DNA of 64,000 bases from Raphanus sativus. Its lineage: Eukaryota > Streptophyta > Magnoliopsida > Brassicales > Brassicaceae. Each line of letters opens with the position of its first letter. Position 1 is the first letter of the stretch. Positions 50,521 to 63,126 of the stretch are shown here, one piece after another. Both the position numbers and the translations under genes were made by a program. The notes under the pieces are model-generated. The model had not been told where the DNA came from. It made no database searches and saw only the letters and a list, made by a program, of their open reading frames with translations. The stretch covers positions 37,223,407-37,287,406 of the forward strand of contig NC_079515.1 of the NCBI RefSeq assembly GCF_000801105.2. Direction: 5' to 3'.

Positions 50521-50884
50521 ATGGATCAAATCGTAAACGTGAATGAGTTTCAAGAGCTGGCGAAACGTGCTCTCCCTAAGATGTACTATGACTACTATAG
50601 CGGAGGAGCAGAGGATCAGCACACTCTCAAGGAAAATGTGGCAGCTTTCACTAGAATCATGTAACCATATCCATAACAGTTTATCCTTTCAGGTTTAGTG
50701 GGTGACAAGTATATATATTAACGTAGTGATGTTTTAGGTTTAGGCCTCGGGTTCTCGTTGATGTGAGCAAGATAGATATGTCTACAAGCATATTGGGTTA
50801 CCCTATCTCAGCTCCTATCATGATTGCTCCAACAGGAAGTCATATGTTTGCTCATCCAGAAGGTCTCTCTGTTTACTCTTTATG

Positions 50885-50947
<63 letters not shown>

Positions 50948-52547
50948 GTTGTCAGATATGGAAAGCTGATTTTTACATTTGTCATTTTATGTTAGGAGAA
51001 ACTGTTACTGCGAAAGCTGCGGCTGCGTGTAACACTATCATGGTACTAAGGTGTTTTATAGGAACACATGTTTTGCACTAGGTTTTAGGTTTTTGAGGTG
51101 ATGAATATAGTTTTTTTAATGGTTGTGTGAATTTTCAGATGGTATCATGTATGTCTTCATGCACTCTTGAGGAGGTTGCGTCCAGTTGCAACGCGGTTCG
51201 GTTTCTTCAATTATATGTAAGTTACACTTATCTGGATCTTTTAGCTTTAGGCTTCACTTGTTATAGTTGGCTCTGATATATTTTTTGTAGGTGTTCGAGA
51301 GACGTGATGTAACTGCTAAAGTGGTTAAAAGAGCTGAGAAAGCTGGATACAAGGCCATAGTATTGACTGTTGATGTTCCCAAACTTGGTAGAAGGGAAGC
51401 AGATATAAAGAACAAGTTAACACTCGCAAACATGAATAAGCTTCTTTACTCTATTATAAGTCTAATACTAACACATTGATTGGTATGTTCAAACTTCTTT
51501 CTGTAAGAATGATAGCCCCTAAGCTGAGGAACTTCGAAGGTTTATTTTCAACCCAAGTCAAACCTGTGAGTAGTTAGTATAGCTTGAATTTAAGGTTCAT
51601 GTAGTGTGAAACATTACCTGTTGCTGATGTGATATAACTTGTTGTCAGAGTGATGGATCAGGGATTGAAGCCTTTGCCTCTCGTGCCCTTGATGCTTCGT
51701 TAAAATGGAAGGTAACAATCTTTGTGAACTGATGATTCTATTTTGTGTCGTCCCATGAGAATGTGAGTGTATATTCTTTATAATGTTCTGCGCTGCAAAA
51801 AAATAAATGGTTAGGACATGGAGTGGTTAAGATCTATTACAAAGTTGCCAATACTAATCAAAGGAATACTCACCCGTGAAGACGGTAAGATTCATGTCTC
51901 ACAATACTCGATTATGTATATAGCATGTGTGTGTGACATAAGGCTGTATAATTGATTATAATTTGCAGCTCTTAAGGCTGTTGAAGCCGGTGTAGATGGA
52001 ATAGTTGTATCCAACCATGGGGCTCGTCAGCTTGACTATTCTCCAGCTACGATAACGGTTTAGAAGAGGTAAACCTAATCAAACTAAGATTGCTTGTGAT
52101 CATGCACTTATTCTTCTTAACGAACAATTTTTTAAAAAAATTTCTGAAAAACTGCAGGTTGTTCATGTGGTTAAAGGTAGGATTCCGGTTCTGCTTGATG
52201 GAGGAGTGAGACGAGGAACAGATGTTTTCAAAGCGCTGGCACTAGGAGCTCAAGCTGTTCTTGTAAGCTTTTTTTAGTGTTGGGGGTTTTGGATTTGGCA
52301 TACAACTTTGAAGTTGTTACATGTTTTGATGTAATGACACAATTTTGGTTTGGGTGTTGTGATGCAGATAGGGAGGCCTGTAGTCTATGGGCTTGCAGCA
52401 AAGGGTGAAGATGGAGTGAAGAAAGTGATTGAGATGTTGAAGAATGAGTTTGAGTTAACTATGGCACTTTCTGGTTGTCCTACCATTAGTGACATTACCA
52501 GAAACCATGTTAGGACTGAAGATGAGAGACTTAAATCTATGCTCTGA
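50521..52547 (+). pseudogene. Peroxisomal (S)-2-hydroxy-acid oxidase (HAOX1/HAOX2-type) with a one-base frameshift
   Basis: An FMN-dependent 2-hydroxy-acid oxidase of the glycolate oxidase family. Eleven exons can be traced: 50521-50660, 50738-50862, 50996-51042, 51139-51216, 51291-51415, 51508-51565, 51649-51711, 51815-51884, 51969-52068, 52158-52262 and 52368-52547. Motifs include the N-terminal [26 protein letters not shown], the catalytic [10 protein letters not shown] (His and Arg), [20 protein letters not shown], and the C-terminal SML peroxisomal signal. The summed exons are 1,091 nt, one short of the 364 codons expected. The missing base is in exon 9, where GTTTAGAAGAG (52058-52068) stands for the family's V-L-E-E codons; the loss of one T makes an in-frame TAG at 52061. 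Otherwise the gene is intact, so this may be a recent null allele or a sequencing error in a T run. A weak GT donor at 52058 could skip four codons in frame. Position fits At3g14130/At3g14150. Confidence 0.85.
50889..50944. repeat. (AT)28 microsatellite in HAOX intron 2
   Basis: A pure AT dinucleotide run of 56 bases inside an intron, 27 bases after the exon 2 donor. Likely polymorphic. Confidence 0.95.
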
Positions 52548-53421
52548 TCCTTTTAAAAAGAAAAAAAGAAGCTGAGAGATCTGGTCTCAGACACTGAATC
52601 AGTTGAACAAACAATATCAAATACTCTGTCAGACTTGATTATTTGGTCTGTATTTAAACATATTGATAAAAATATTGGTCTTAGAGTGTAAAAAAAGTGA
52701 TGAGTTACTTTTTGTTACTCCATAGACAAGGTGTGTTTAGTGCAATAAATGGTAGATAGACAAGAGAAGCAGTATTAATCATCTCTAGTACTGCCTATTC
52801 AATGCACTTTTGCAAAAAAAAAAAAACTCATGTTTCAGTATACAAAACCTGGATTCAGTCTATACTCAATCTTGATTATATTTTGTGATCTGTACTTAAA
52901 ACATATGGTTTGAAACAATGATGAGTTATGTTCTGTTCCTAGAATCCCACTTACCGTATTCACGTGTTATGATGGTTCATACACAATGCAAATAATTAGA
53001 AATGGTGTGTAAAACGTTCCTAAGCCTTGTTTGGTACTGCAACCTGTGAGTAAAGCTTGATCTAATAATGTTCTATGTAAAGTAAAAGATTACCAGTTTT
53101 TTTTTTTTTTGAAAAGATTCAGGACTTGAATCCATGGGCTGGGCTCTAGTGCACTTGATGCTTCGGTTTAGCTGGAAGGAATATAATCTTGGGAACTGAT
53201 TCTATTTGTGTACTTGAATACTGAACACAAAGTTCTCATGGAATGGGCAAAAGCTGCATAAAACGCCGCGTTTTCAAGGCATAGGTGTAATTAAATGAAA
53301 CAATGGGGGCAGTCACTGATAATGAAATTAATTAATTATTATTATTTTATTTTTTTGGATAAATAAAGCTCAAAAACGTCATCACTGGCGAGCTGAAGCG
53401 GGTTTAAAGACATCCTCAGAG
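52548..53421. other. Intergenic region between HAOX and FLU
   Basis: HAOX 3' flank, AT-rich DNA with A and T runs, then the FLU leader. No gene seen. 53115-53180 echoes a little of HAOX exon 7 (GACTTGAATCC... CTTGATGCTTCGGTTTAGCTGG resembling codons for LDASLKW), so it may be an exon relic. Confidence 0.4.
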
Positions 53422-54821
53422 ATGGCGGCGATGGCGATTATCCGGTGTTGCTCCTCCTTCTCCCATACTTCCGGCGTCCGTACTCTGCCGCACGAAAATT
53501 CACGAAGTTCAGGTTAGTTCATCGTTTCACTCAGTTCAGATTCTCTGTTGCTTTGTTAGTATTAGTAAGCAGATCAAAGCTATTTATTTTTCCAGAATTT
53601 TGCCATATTAGATGACATTGGTGTATAGTAAGTAAGCATGTTTTGTAAACATACTCCAGCTTGATTTCTTGATTTCAGATTATAAAGTTGTGGTTCTCAT
53701 TTGTATTCTTATTTACAACTTTTTGATTTGATGGTTTTTTATGCATAACTTGTTCAGAGACTGGGAACAAGTTAGCTAAATCTATTGGCTACTCCTCACA
53801 TCATCTTATCTCCAAGATTAAACTTTTGTCTACCAAGAAGCCCAATGAGCCTGAAAGCAAGGGACTCTTCTTACAAACACCATCTCCAACCCTGCAAAGT
53901 TTTGACAAGTTATCAGCTTTTGAGGTATGGTTTGCCCAGCCATATCCATCTTCTTTGAATACCACCAGTACATTGCTTGACTCTCTTGTCAAGTTTACCC
54001 TTGTGATATAGTAAGTAAGCCTTTTAGACATCGATTGTTCGTTCGCAGGGATTTGGGAGGCTCAAGTTACCTGTGATGGCAGTGTTGTTTACAAACTCCC
54101 TTCTCATTGGTACACCTCTCCAAGCCTTGTCTGCTGACATATGCGAGCCTCCTGAGAGTTCCGTCTTCAACATGCCTCTTTTGTTGCTTGTCGCACTTGT
54201 TGGCGCCACTGTTGGAGGTTCTCTTTCTTTCTTTCAGTATATATGCTTCTACGAACTGTCCTCAAATGGGGGTTTTGTTGCCACTATCATCCAGGGTTAC
54301 TTGCTCGGCAGAGGAAAGGGGAGTTACAGAGGCTGAACGAACAGCTACGACAGATCAACACAGCCCTTAGGAGACAAGCCAAAATCGAGTCTTACGCCCC
54401 AGGGTTAAGTTACGCACCGGTAGGAGCTAGAATCCCACCAGAGAGTGAGATCATTGTGGACCCAAAGAAACAAGAGTTGATCTCCAAGCTGAAGACGGGC
54501 AAGACCTTTCTGAGGAATCAAGAGCTAGAGAAAGCTTTTTCGGAGTTCAAGATTGCTCTGGAGCTTGCCCAGAGTCTAGGAGACCCCATCGAAGAGAAGA
54601 AAGCTGCCAGAGGCTTAGGCGCTTCGCTGCAACGTCAAGGGAAGTATAGAGATGCTATACAGTATCACAACATGGTTCTTGCCATCTCGAATAGGGAAGG
54701 AGAAGATTCTGGAAGCACTGAAGCTTATGGAGCTATTGCAGATTGTTACACTGAGCTCGGAGATCTTGAGAAAGCTGGGAGTTACTATGACACCTACATT
54801 GCTCGGTTAGAGACAGACTGA
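53422..54821 (+). CDS. FLU: FLU, plastid repressor of tetrapyrrole synthesis
   Basis: Four exons (53422-53512, 53758-53924, 54049-54217, 54295-54821) give 317 residues. The N-terminus (MAAMAIIRCCSSFSH...) is Ser-rich and fits a chloroplast transit peptide. A hydrophobic segment near residues 120-140 (FNMPLLLLVALVGATVGG) anchors the protein in plastid membranes. It is followed by a coiled coil (ELQRLNEQLRQINTALRRQA) and three TPR-like repeats to the end (ELISKLKTGKTFLRNQELEK; KKAARGLGASLQRQGKYRDA; AYGAIADCYTELGDLEKAGS). In Arabidopsis FLU binds glutamyl-tRNA reductase through the TPR region and shuts off 5-aminolevulinate synthesis in the dark, preventing protochlorophyllide build-up. Length and position fit At3g14110. 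Confidence 0.95.
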
Positions 54822-55830
54822 TTCATTCATCTGTATTGTCTTTTTGTCTGTTTGTTGTGTTTATGTCATATCACATAATATGGATATCAGATTCCCTTTT
54901 TTTAAATGTAATTTTGTTTGTCATACAATCCACAGCGAAGCATACAACTGCTGATTAAACTTTATATAGGTAAATTAAGTGAGAAGAAGACAGACATACA
55001 CAAACAAGTTGCTGGTTTAGTACTGGTAGAACATGAGCTGCTGCGCCGCAGCTACATTCTGAAAACCACCGTCATACATGGCTGCAGTGGCTCCAAGCTG
55101 CATTGATTTCATGGGCTGCCTGCCTTAAAGCCATATTGCTTACTGCCAACTGTCTCTCATATGCTAATAGGTCAGCTGCAGACAGACCAGGCAATGTGTT
55201 GGATCCCAAAGACTCAATGACAGCTAATGATACTCCTTGTTATGCTTTCTTCATCTTGGTGATAACCCAAATACAGGCCCAAGCCCATATATGAAAGACG
55301 CCATTGATCCCACAGATACCATGGCCCCACTTTTTCTGACACGAACTTGTAATGTGGGACCCCACCCATGCGTGTAATGTAATTGGTAAGTTCGGTCTGA
55401 CTGATTTTTATAGTCTAATGACAGATTTACCCTTGCTCTATTAAAACGAAAATAAAGATCTTTATGAACCCCAAGTGGTGTCAGATTAGCTCTCGCGTGA
55501 ATTTTCCACAACGATTTTCTCATCCAAGTTCGATCCGATCGAATCTGTTTTTTTTTTTTTTCTGACGAACACGTGTCCGTGTGTTTCGATCTTGAGTAGA
55601 AAGCCTCAACCTTTTTTAATCGATTCCTAAAGTTTCACTCACTCAAAACCCTAAACCTAGATTTTTGGCTTTCTGTCGATTTTCGATTCATCTGACAGCT
55701 ACTGCCTCCTCTGCTGGATTCAGCCAATCCTATCTCTTCAAGGGGAATCTGGGAACGTTATCGGTTGTGTTGTTTTTCTCATAAAAACGGAAACTTTAGT
55801 TCAATTTCGAGGGGATAAGAGTCAGTAACG
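54822..55830. other. Intergenic region between FLU and LSM1B with a UBP1C relic
   Basis: FLU 3' flank, the minus-strand UBP1C relic (55017-55230, separate entry), then the LSM1B promoter and leader from about 55500. The ACACGTG box at 55569-55575 is a G-box-like site. Confidence 0.5.
55017..55230 (-). pseudogene. C-terminal relic of oligouridylate-binding protein UBP1C
   Basis: One frame reads LSAADLLAYERQLAVSNMAL then RQAA, matching the conserved UBP1-family tail (LSAMDLLAYERQLA, from memory). After a one-base shift a second frame reads [20 protein letters not shown] then MFYQY and a stop at 55017-55019, matching the UBP1C end. The upstream RNA-recognition motifs are absent, so this is a truncated, frameshifted remnant. 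In Arabidopsis UBP1C (At3g14100) lies between FLU and LSM1B, exactly here. Confidence 0.85.
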
Positions 55831-57062
55831 ATGTCTTGGGCTGGTCCTGAAGATATTTACCTTTCAACTTCACTCGCCAGTTATCTCGATAGTAATCCCT
55901 CTCTCTCTCTGTTTTACAGATTCGTTCAACCTTATGAATTTATAAAGTACCAAGTATATATGGTGTTATAGCTCTAAGAGTATCTGAGAGCTTAATGTTA
56001 GCAAACTATTATATTAAGTGTTAGATTTTGAGTACTCATTGATAACTAGTTACTTAATTTCATCTACCTGATTCAAAGTTTATTTATTTATTGCGATGTT
56101 GTATAGTGGCAAAGAGAGTTTCTCATTGCTTATGAGATTGAATCTTCCAAGGTTTTAGTTTATTAGTTTGGTCAATTCACTGTTCATTGATTGATTATTG
56201 TTGTTAAGCTTCTAGCATGTACGATGTCGAATATGATGGCATTGACGGTTCATTCTTGATTTCAAACGTTACAAGTATATAATAATATCACATGTTTTGA
56301 ATATGATTCACTGTCGGCTGGCTCAAGTTCAGGTTTCTAGGTTCTTAATCTTTACTTTAGGGATATGGGTTTATTTTCATCTTCATTTGCTCTTCAAAGT
56401 ATGAATCGTTTTGCATCAGTTACTTATGGATGTTGGCTCTGCTCTTAATGATTTTGCAGGAAAGATACTTGTGCTACTTAGAGATGGTAGAAAGCTAATG
56501 GGAACGCTCCGTTCTTTTGATCAATTTGGTATTCTCTGTTCTTTTTTTTCATTCTTCTATGTTTATGATAAGTGTTAGTAGTGGGGGGGAGAGACTAAAA
56601 GTCATTCGCTGTTAATGCACAGCCAATGCGGTTCTAGAAGGTGCTTGCGAAAGGGTCATTGTAGGTGACCAATACTGCGACATTCCTTTAGGCCTCTATG
56701 TAATCCGTGGAGAGAATGTTGTTCTCATTGGTGAGATGGTAAGACATCTCCTTGTTCTTTTGTTGTTAGTCTCACTTTTGTGTGTTTTCTGTTTTTACTG
56801 ATTTTGGGCCTTAAACCATGTGTTAGGACACAGAGAGAGAGGAGCTTCCTCCACATATGGTTCGCGTCTCAGAGACCGAGATTAAGAGGGTAAGACATAA
56901 GATCACATACTCTGAAACACGAATTAATTAGCAAACTAAAATAATTTGTGATGTGGTTTTGCTGATATGTGTGCTCTGGTGCAGGCGCAGAAAGTGGAGA
57001 GGGAGGCAAGTGAGCTGAGAGGAACAATGAGGAAGAGAATGGAGTTTCTTGACTTTGATTAA
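55831..57062 (+). CDS. LSM1B: Sm-like protein LSM1 (LSM1B)
   Basis: Five exons (55831-55891, 56460-56528, 56623-56738, 56827-56889, 56985-57062) give 128 residues, the usual LSM1 length. It starts MSWAGPEDIYLSTSLASYLD. The Sm1 motif (KILVLLRDGRKLMGTLRSFD) and Sm2 motif (VIRGENVVLIGEM) are complete, and the protein ends MEFLDFD. LSM1 defines the cytoplasmic LSM1-7 ring that binds deadenylated mRNA 3' ends and stimulates decapping with PAT1 in P-bodies. Position fits At3g14080. Its stop lies 165 bases before the start of the repeated segment (57228). Confidence 0.96.
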
Positions 57063-57460
57063 AGCCCTAATAATTATTGGCTTTGATGCTCTGCTTTGGC
57101 TCGCAAGTTTTATGAGGAGAGAGCCCTTTGGGTGTGTGGATGGAGGAGATATGCTGGTTTAGGGGAGATTTATGTAGGTCTCATTTTTCATTCTTGAAGA
57201 ATTTATTACAAAAAGTAGTACTAATATGTTTGTACTTTTGTCTTCTGATCTGTTTTACTTATTTTTAAAATGGCAAGTTGTTTTACAAATCTTGGAATTG
57301 GGTTTGAAGAAGCTTTAAAGAAAAAAGCTGGGATGTTGGCAAACACTTAGCAAACAAAGACGCTATTTTGTTTACTAGATCGTTGGATATAAAATTACAC
57401 CAACAAATTATAGTGAACTAAGGCCGAGGCTGGACCAGTGACCTGAAGTGGAAGTTGAAT

Positions 57461-59216
57461 ATGGATGATTTGGTGGAGGGGAAATCAGCCAATTCATACT
57501 TCAACAGAGGGTTGCGGTCCCGATCAATACATGCACACGAACCCTGTGCTAAAACATACATCAACATTTAATATATTCAAATTTCATACACGAACATAGA
57601 TATTTAAGTCTATTCATACATTGACCATTTTTCCGTTAGTCAAACTGCAACGACTGCTTACGTGGATTAAACGGATGCTTATGTGGCTTTTATATTTTAA
57701 TTAATTAATAAAAAAATTAAAGTCTGTAGATGGAAGGAATCGAACCTGGGTCTAGAGCACAGCAAAGAATTAACTCGACCACTGTGCCAAACCAAATTGT
57801 TTGTAATACTACATGTTGTGTCTTATATATATTTAACATGTTTTATCATATCCAAATATATTCATACTCCTTGTTATGTGTTTTAAGTAACTATCTAGAA
57901 TTAGTTCAACAAAATATATAAATTCTAAGTAATTATGTTTAGTTAAACTAATTATTGTTATTGTGTTTTTGAAAATTTCAAATTAAAAAAAAATTAAAAT
58001 CAAAAAAGCATTTTCGATTTTTTTAAAAAATTTCGAAAATGATTTTTAATTTAGTTTTTTGATTTCTTATATGATAAAAAATATTAAATATAATTAAAAA
58101 AAACACTAGGTAATACTACAAATAATTTGGATTAGAAGTACAACAAACCAAACTAGATTATTTGTGGTACTACCTATTGTGTCCTATTTATCTCTAATAT
58201 GTTTATCATATAGATATGTTCATACTCTTTGTTATGAGTTTAAATTATTTAGAATTAGTTCAAAAAAATATATAAATTCTAAGTAATTATGTTTGATTAA
58301 CTTAATTATTTTTATTGGGTTTTAAAGAATTAAAAATTTCACCATAAAAACTTTAAAAATCAAAAAGCATTTTCATTTTTTAAAAATCATTTCTAAAATG
58401 TTTTTTTACTAAAAAAAATTTGAGTACCTAGTGTGAAATAATCTGGAATAGAAATAAAAAAAATATAAAATAAAAAATCATTTCGAAATCATTTTTTAAA
58501 TCAAAAAATACTTTTTGATTTTCAAAATTTCAAAAGCACAATAACAATAATTTAGTTAATTAAACATAATTACTTAGAATTTATATATTTTTGTTGAAAT
58601 CCTTTATAATTAAAACACATAACAAGGAGCATGAACATATTTAGATATGATAAAACATGTTAAATATATATAAGAGACAACATATAGTATTACAATCAAT
58701 TTGGTTTGGCACAGTGGTCGAGTTAATTGCTTGCTGTGATATGGACCCAGGTACGATTCCCTCCATCTACAGATTTTAATTTTTTTTTATTAATTAATTA
58801 AAAATATAAAAGCCACATAAGCAACCGTTTAATCTACGTAAGCAGTCGTTACGGTTTGACTAACGGAAAAATGGTCAATGTATGAATAGATCTAAATATC
58901 TATGTTCGTGTATGAAATTTGAATATATTAAGTGTTGATGTATGTTTTAGCACAGAGTCCGTGTGCATGTACTGATCGGGACCGCGACCCTCTGTTGAAG
59001 TATGAATTGGCCGATTTCCCTTTGGTGGAGCTGATGACTCCACCAATTCCTGATGAGACTCTGACTAAATATAGAATAGAGATTCAACGGATGTATGAAC
59101 GAGCACTCGGCGTTTTCTCGCCCTCGCCCTCGCCCTGGGACCATGGTTGGATAGGAAAGCTGATTAGTTCCTCTCTCAGTGTTAGTTTAGTCCTATGCGT
59201 ATATTGTTGTAAATAA
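57461..59216 (+). pseudogene. Small ORF interrupted by Mutator-like insertion, copy 2
   Basis: Identical arrangement to 235-1991: ATG, six codons, element, then the same frame open to a stop. The 3' part encodes the same residues as copy 1, including the hydrophobic tail (LISSSLSVSLVLCVYCC). Confidence 0.4.
57479..59020. mobile_element. Non-autonomous Mutator-like element with long TIRs, copy 2
   Basis: Same element, same position and same 10-base target duplication (57469-57478 and 59021-59030) as 253-1795. The insertion therefore predates the duplication or allele split. It interrupts the same small ORF (57461-59216). Confidence 0.8.
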
Positions 59217-59708
59217 CAATGGTTCTGTTCATTCAAATCTAAGCTGGAAAAGAGTATAACATTCCTTTTTTATATTAATTTTCTATAAAAGAACCTTAAA
59301 AATTCAGCAATTTCTATATCACATACGCAGTTAATTGACATGAGAATGACCAAAACTCTAAAATATGTATATCTTCAAATTCATGAGAGTACAAGTAGAT
59401 GGTCCCAATGGGGGACCTGGAATCATGAGAGTACAACTCCTATAACATTCCTTGTTTATGTTCTTTTTTTTCCTATAACAAGAGACATTAACATCCCAAT
59501 GGGGGAAATCTAAAAAGGAGAAAATGGTTCCAGGAATTGGCTAAGAAAAGTAGAAAAAAGAGCATAAACCAAAACAGAGGGTTGGTTAGTTCGTTCAAGT
59601 CCTTCACAGAGAAACAACATCATCACCATCTGGTTATTACTCTCATCCTTGATTATGTGGATTTCCCTGTACACACACACACACACACATCGAGAAAGCT
59701 AAGAGATC

Positions 59709-62700
59709 TCAGTATCCAAAAACCAAAAACCAAAGAAAAAAAGGATAAAGAAGATAGGAATTGGCAATAACCGGCTGGTGGTAAGGAGGAGGCGGCGGCC
59801 TAGGCTGCTGTCCTTGCATCATCATCTGCTGCCACTGCTTATACTAAAACATCACAACAACTCCATCACCATTAAACTTCTTTTTCTAATTTCGTTAATA
59901 TTTATGTACTTATTTTGGTATGTTGTTAGTGTCATCATACCTGTGGTGGTGCTTTTGGAGGATAATAGGTTTCAGGATACTCGTGGCCAGGATAACGAAG
60001 CAGCTGCTGTTGTTCAGGATATTGCGGTTGAATCTGCAACTTTTTTCACATGGCGAGAGTTTTAGGCGACTTTTGCTTTGTTTTTTAAAGTAAAAGTTAG
60101 GCTCTATACAACACAATGAACTTACTCCGTAACCAGCAGGCATTAGAGGCATTAGAGGCATTTGCTGAACTGGTGCAGGTGGAGCAGCGTAGTAGAATGA
60201 GCCACCTGCAATTGGAGATTGAGGCCGTACAGGAGCTGGTGGTCGCGATGGTTTGAATCCCTGATCAGACCCAATGATCTGCAACTTTTTTCACATGGCG
60301 AGAGTTTTAGCGACTTTTGCTTCGTTTTTAAAGTAAAAGTTAGGCTCTATACAACAGAATGAACTTACTCCGTATCCAGCTGGTATTCGAGGCATTTGCT
60401 GAACAGGTGGAGCAGCGTAGTAGAACGAGCCACCTGCAATTGGAGATTGAGGCCGTACAGGAGCTGGTGGTTGCGATGGTTTGAATTCCTGATCAAGACC
60501 CAATGACTTTTTGATTAGTAGACAAAACCAAAGAATTGAAACACACAGTTCAACCAACACTTTATCAAGTTTGAACATATAAAGTAGAAAAATAAACCTT
60601 TGCATCCGGGTTAAGAATGGACTTTTCCGATGAGGGCAACGAACTACTTGACGAGCTTCGTGATAGTCCAGGACTAGTTGACGTCGACGGAGCTGGTCCT
60701 CTCTCTGAACTTCTTGTAGAAGCCGACTGTCCAAAAGAGCTTTCAGATTTTGTTTTACCAGAAACTTGACTGACTTGACTTTCTTCTTCAGCAACAGTCT
60801 TCGATGCCGAGGTTCCACCACCACCACCAAGATTTGCACCTTCTTTGATATCTATATCCCACACACACAATATTTTCTTAAAATGTTACCACTGCTTGTG
60901 TACAAAAGCAACTTCTTCTAGATTCCATTTGGCGACTTTAAAAGAGGTCATCATCAGTGGAACATTACTGACGGCCAGTACATAGTCAGTTGAGATCAAC
61001 GTGAAAATAAATATTAGTGTCAGGCCGAGACAAAAACTATGAGAAGCCTTCTACGTGTAGAACAGGAAAACGGATAAACAAATTTAGTGGGGGTGCAGAT
61101 ATAGAAAAAGTGTAAGAAAGAAGTAGAATATACCTCCATGACCATAACCAGAAACTGATTCCTCAGGTGTCTGTGTAAATACAACGGGAAGCCAAAGAAA
61201 CAATGTTAAAAATAATAGAACAACGCCAAACCCAGTCACTGATTAAACATGCATAATCAACATGGAGTTGAAATTTACTCTGTTACTGTGGGCAGCCTCC
61301 GGATCATTGCTGTTTCTTCGCTCACCCAACTGGCTCTCACTGTTATGTGAAGAGAAACTCCTACTGTGAGAGAAGTATTTTTGATGTTTAAAAGCCCATA
61401 GCCTTATGGCAAAAGAATGACCTGGTACTGCTGCCTTGGACAGCAAAATCTTTGGACCGCTGTTCAGAGGGAAGGTTACCAGCGTGATCATCAGATATAG
61501 AGCAGCTCTGGCTCCCACCCTTATTGAAAATGAATGGTAAATATCAGCAACTGTTCTGCTAGAAACTACTTTCAAAAAAGAAATCAATCATACCCCATAG
61601 CCCTTGCCACTAGAAGAAGATGGCTTCTGGCCACAAGAAGAAGCTGGATTCTGGACACTAGAAGTAGATGAAACAACGAAAGTCTGATCGTTGCAAGTGT
61701 CCAGCAATTTGTCGCCCTCCTCATCAAATCCATCAACTGGACATTCAGCTGAGTATTTAGCTTCCTCGTCAGTATCAAATTTCTCATTAGTCTGAAGGCC
61801 TCTTTCCTTCAGGCACGAACAATTAGAGATCTGGAGTTATATAACAACAACAGAAACGTAGGGATCAAGTTGTGCAAATCAAACCACCAAAAATCACCTC
61901 TGCTACATGAAGATCTCCGGTATGTTCATCCTCAATCTCTCCTGCAATCCTCAGGGCTTTCTCTTCCAGCTCTCTGGTCCAAGAACCTTTGTCAAATGTT
62001 GTGGTATACATGTCCACTTTCAAAGTGCTCTTTACTCCAAACAGTTCCTTATTCGCCTTAAACTGATCCCATCCCCCACTACCAGCAAATAGCCATGTTG
62101 TGAGAGATATGGAAACCGCAATCTTCCTAATCTTATGGACATTCACCAAGGGCTCTTCCTCACAATATACTATATGCTTTCACTAAAAATGAAAAAAAAA
62201 TATAGCTCAACAGAGAGATAGAACGATAAAAGCTTTCCAAAAGGAAGATCACAATCAGCCTAATGTGCAAGCACAAAAATAATCCATTCGTTTTTGCAAA
62301 GGATTGTTCATGGAACTACTATCGAGATTCTTCTCATTCCCACATTCTCTCGTCTGAACTGTTCAGATAAGAAACCGTGGTCCTAAGAATCTAGCTAACA
62401 AATTTTCACATGAAATCAAAATATGTATATATATACCTTTTCGAAGGCTTATCAAACACATTATCCAGACCCTCAGGAGCTTCACCATCAGGTACCCAGG
62501 GGTTAAGCTCTCTTCTCTGATCAGCACGACAAGACTTTGATATAGAAGAATCCGTCAAAAGCTCCACCGACTTCTCACTCTGAACGGGATTTAATTTGCC
62601 GTCACTCAATACGGAGAGATCCCAACACCAACATAAATGATAAAAAGGAATGAAAATACCAAATCTCAATGTAATGTCCCTGCCATGTAACGCATTGACA

Positions 62701-63126
62701 TAAACTTAAACAGAAAAAAGCAAGCACACCTTAGCAACAACTTGCACAAGTTCGTCTGAAGGAATATAGAATATCTTCATAGGTGGCTTTCTGACAACCA
62801 CGGAACCAGATTCATGCCCTCCTAAAGTACCGTCTTTAATCAAGGATGCCATCTTTAGAATGATTCCTGGAAGTTAAGAAATGGCAATGCCCTCGTAAAG
62901 TACCCTACTTTCTAAGAAAATGGATAAAAATTTCTGACTCAAGAGCCTCACCAAAATCCTTCTCCAGATGAGCAGCATGGAATATACCACTATAAACCGA
63001 TCCATTTGTTAGATGCGCTTCCACGAGATGCCCAACCATACATTTTGTGAGGTACACTAAACTCTCACGTGAATGCCTCTTCAAGCTTCCATCTTCCTCA
63101 TCCATTGCAGACTTAAAACTGTTCAA
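59709..63126 (-). CDS. CID4: Ataxin-2-like CTC-interacting domain protein (CID4), copy 2
   Basis: Same exon layout as copy 1, including the duplicated exon (units 60034-60278 and 60279-60507). Coding sequence appears identical from 59709 to about 62866. The first coding exon differs: residue 6 after MNSFK is Ser (copy 1 Ala), and FH(A)AHLEKDFG replaces FH(P)AHLEKDFG. The family usually has Ala there, to my recollection, so copy 2 may be the less derived. The intron after KDFG differs by several substitutions and indels. No frame break seen. Sm-like, LsmAD and split PAM2 motifs are as in copy 1. Confidence 0.85.
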
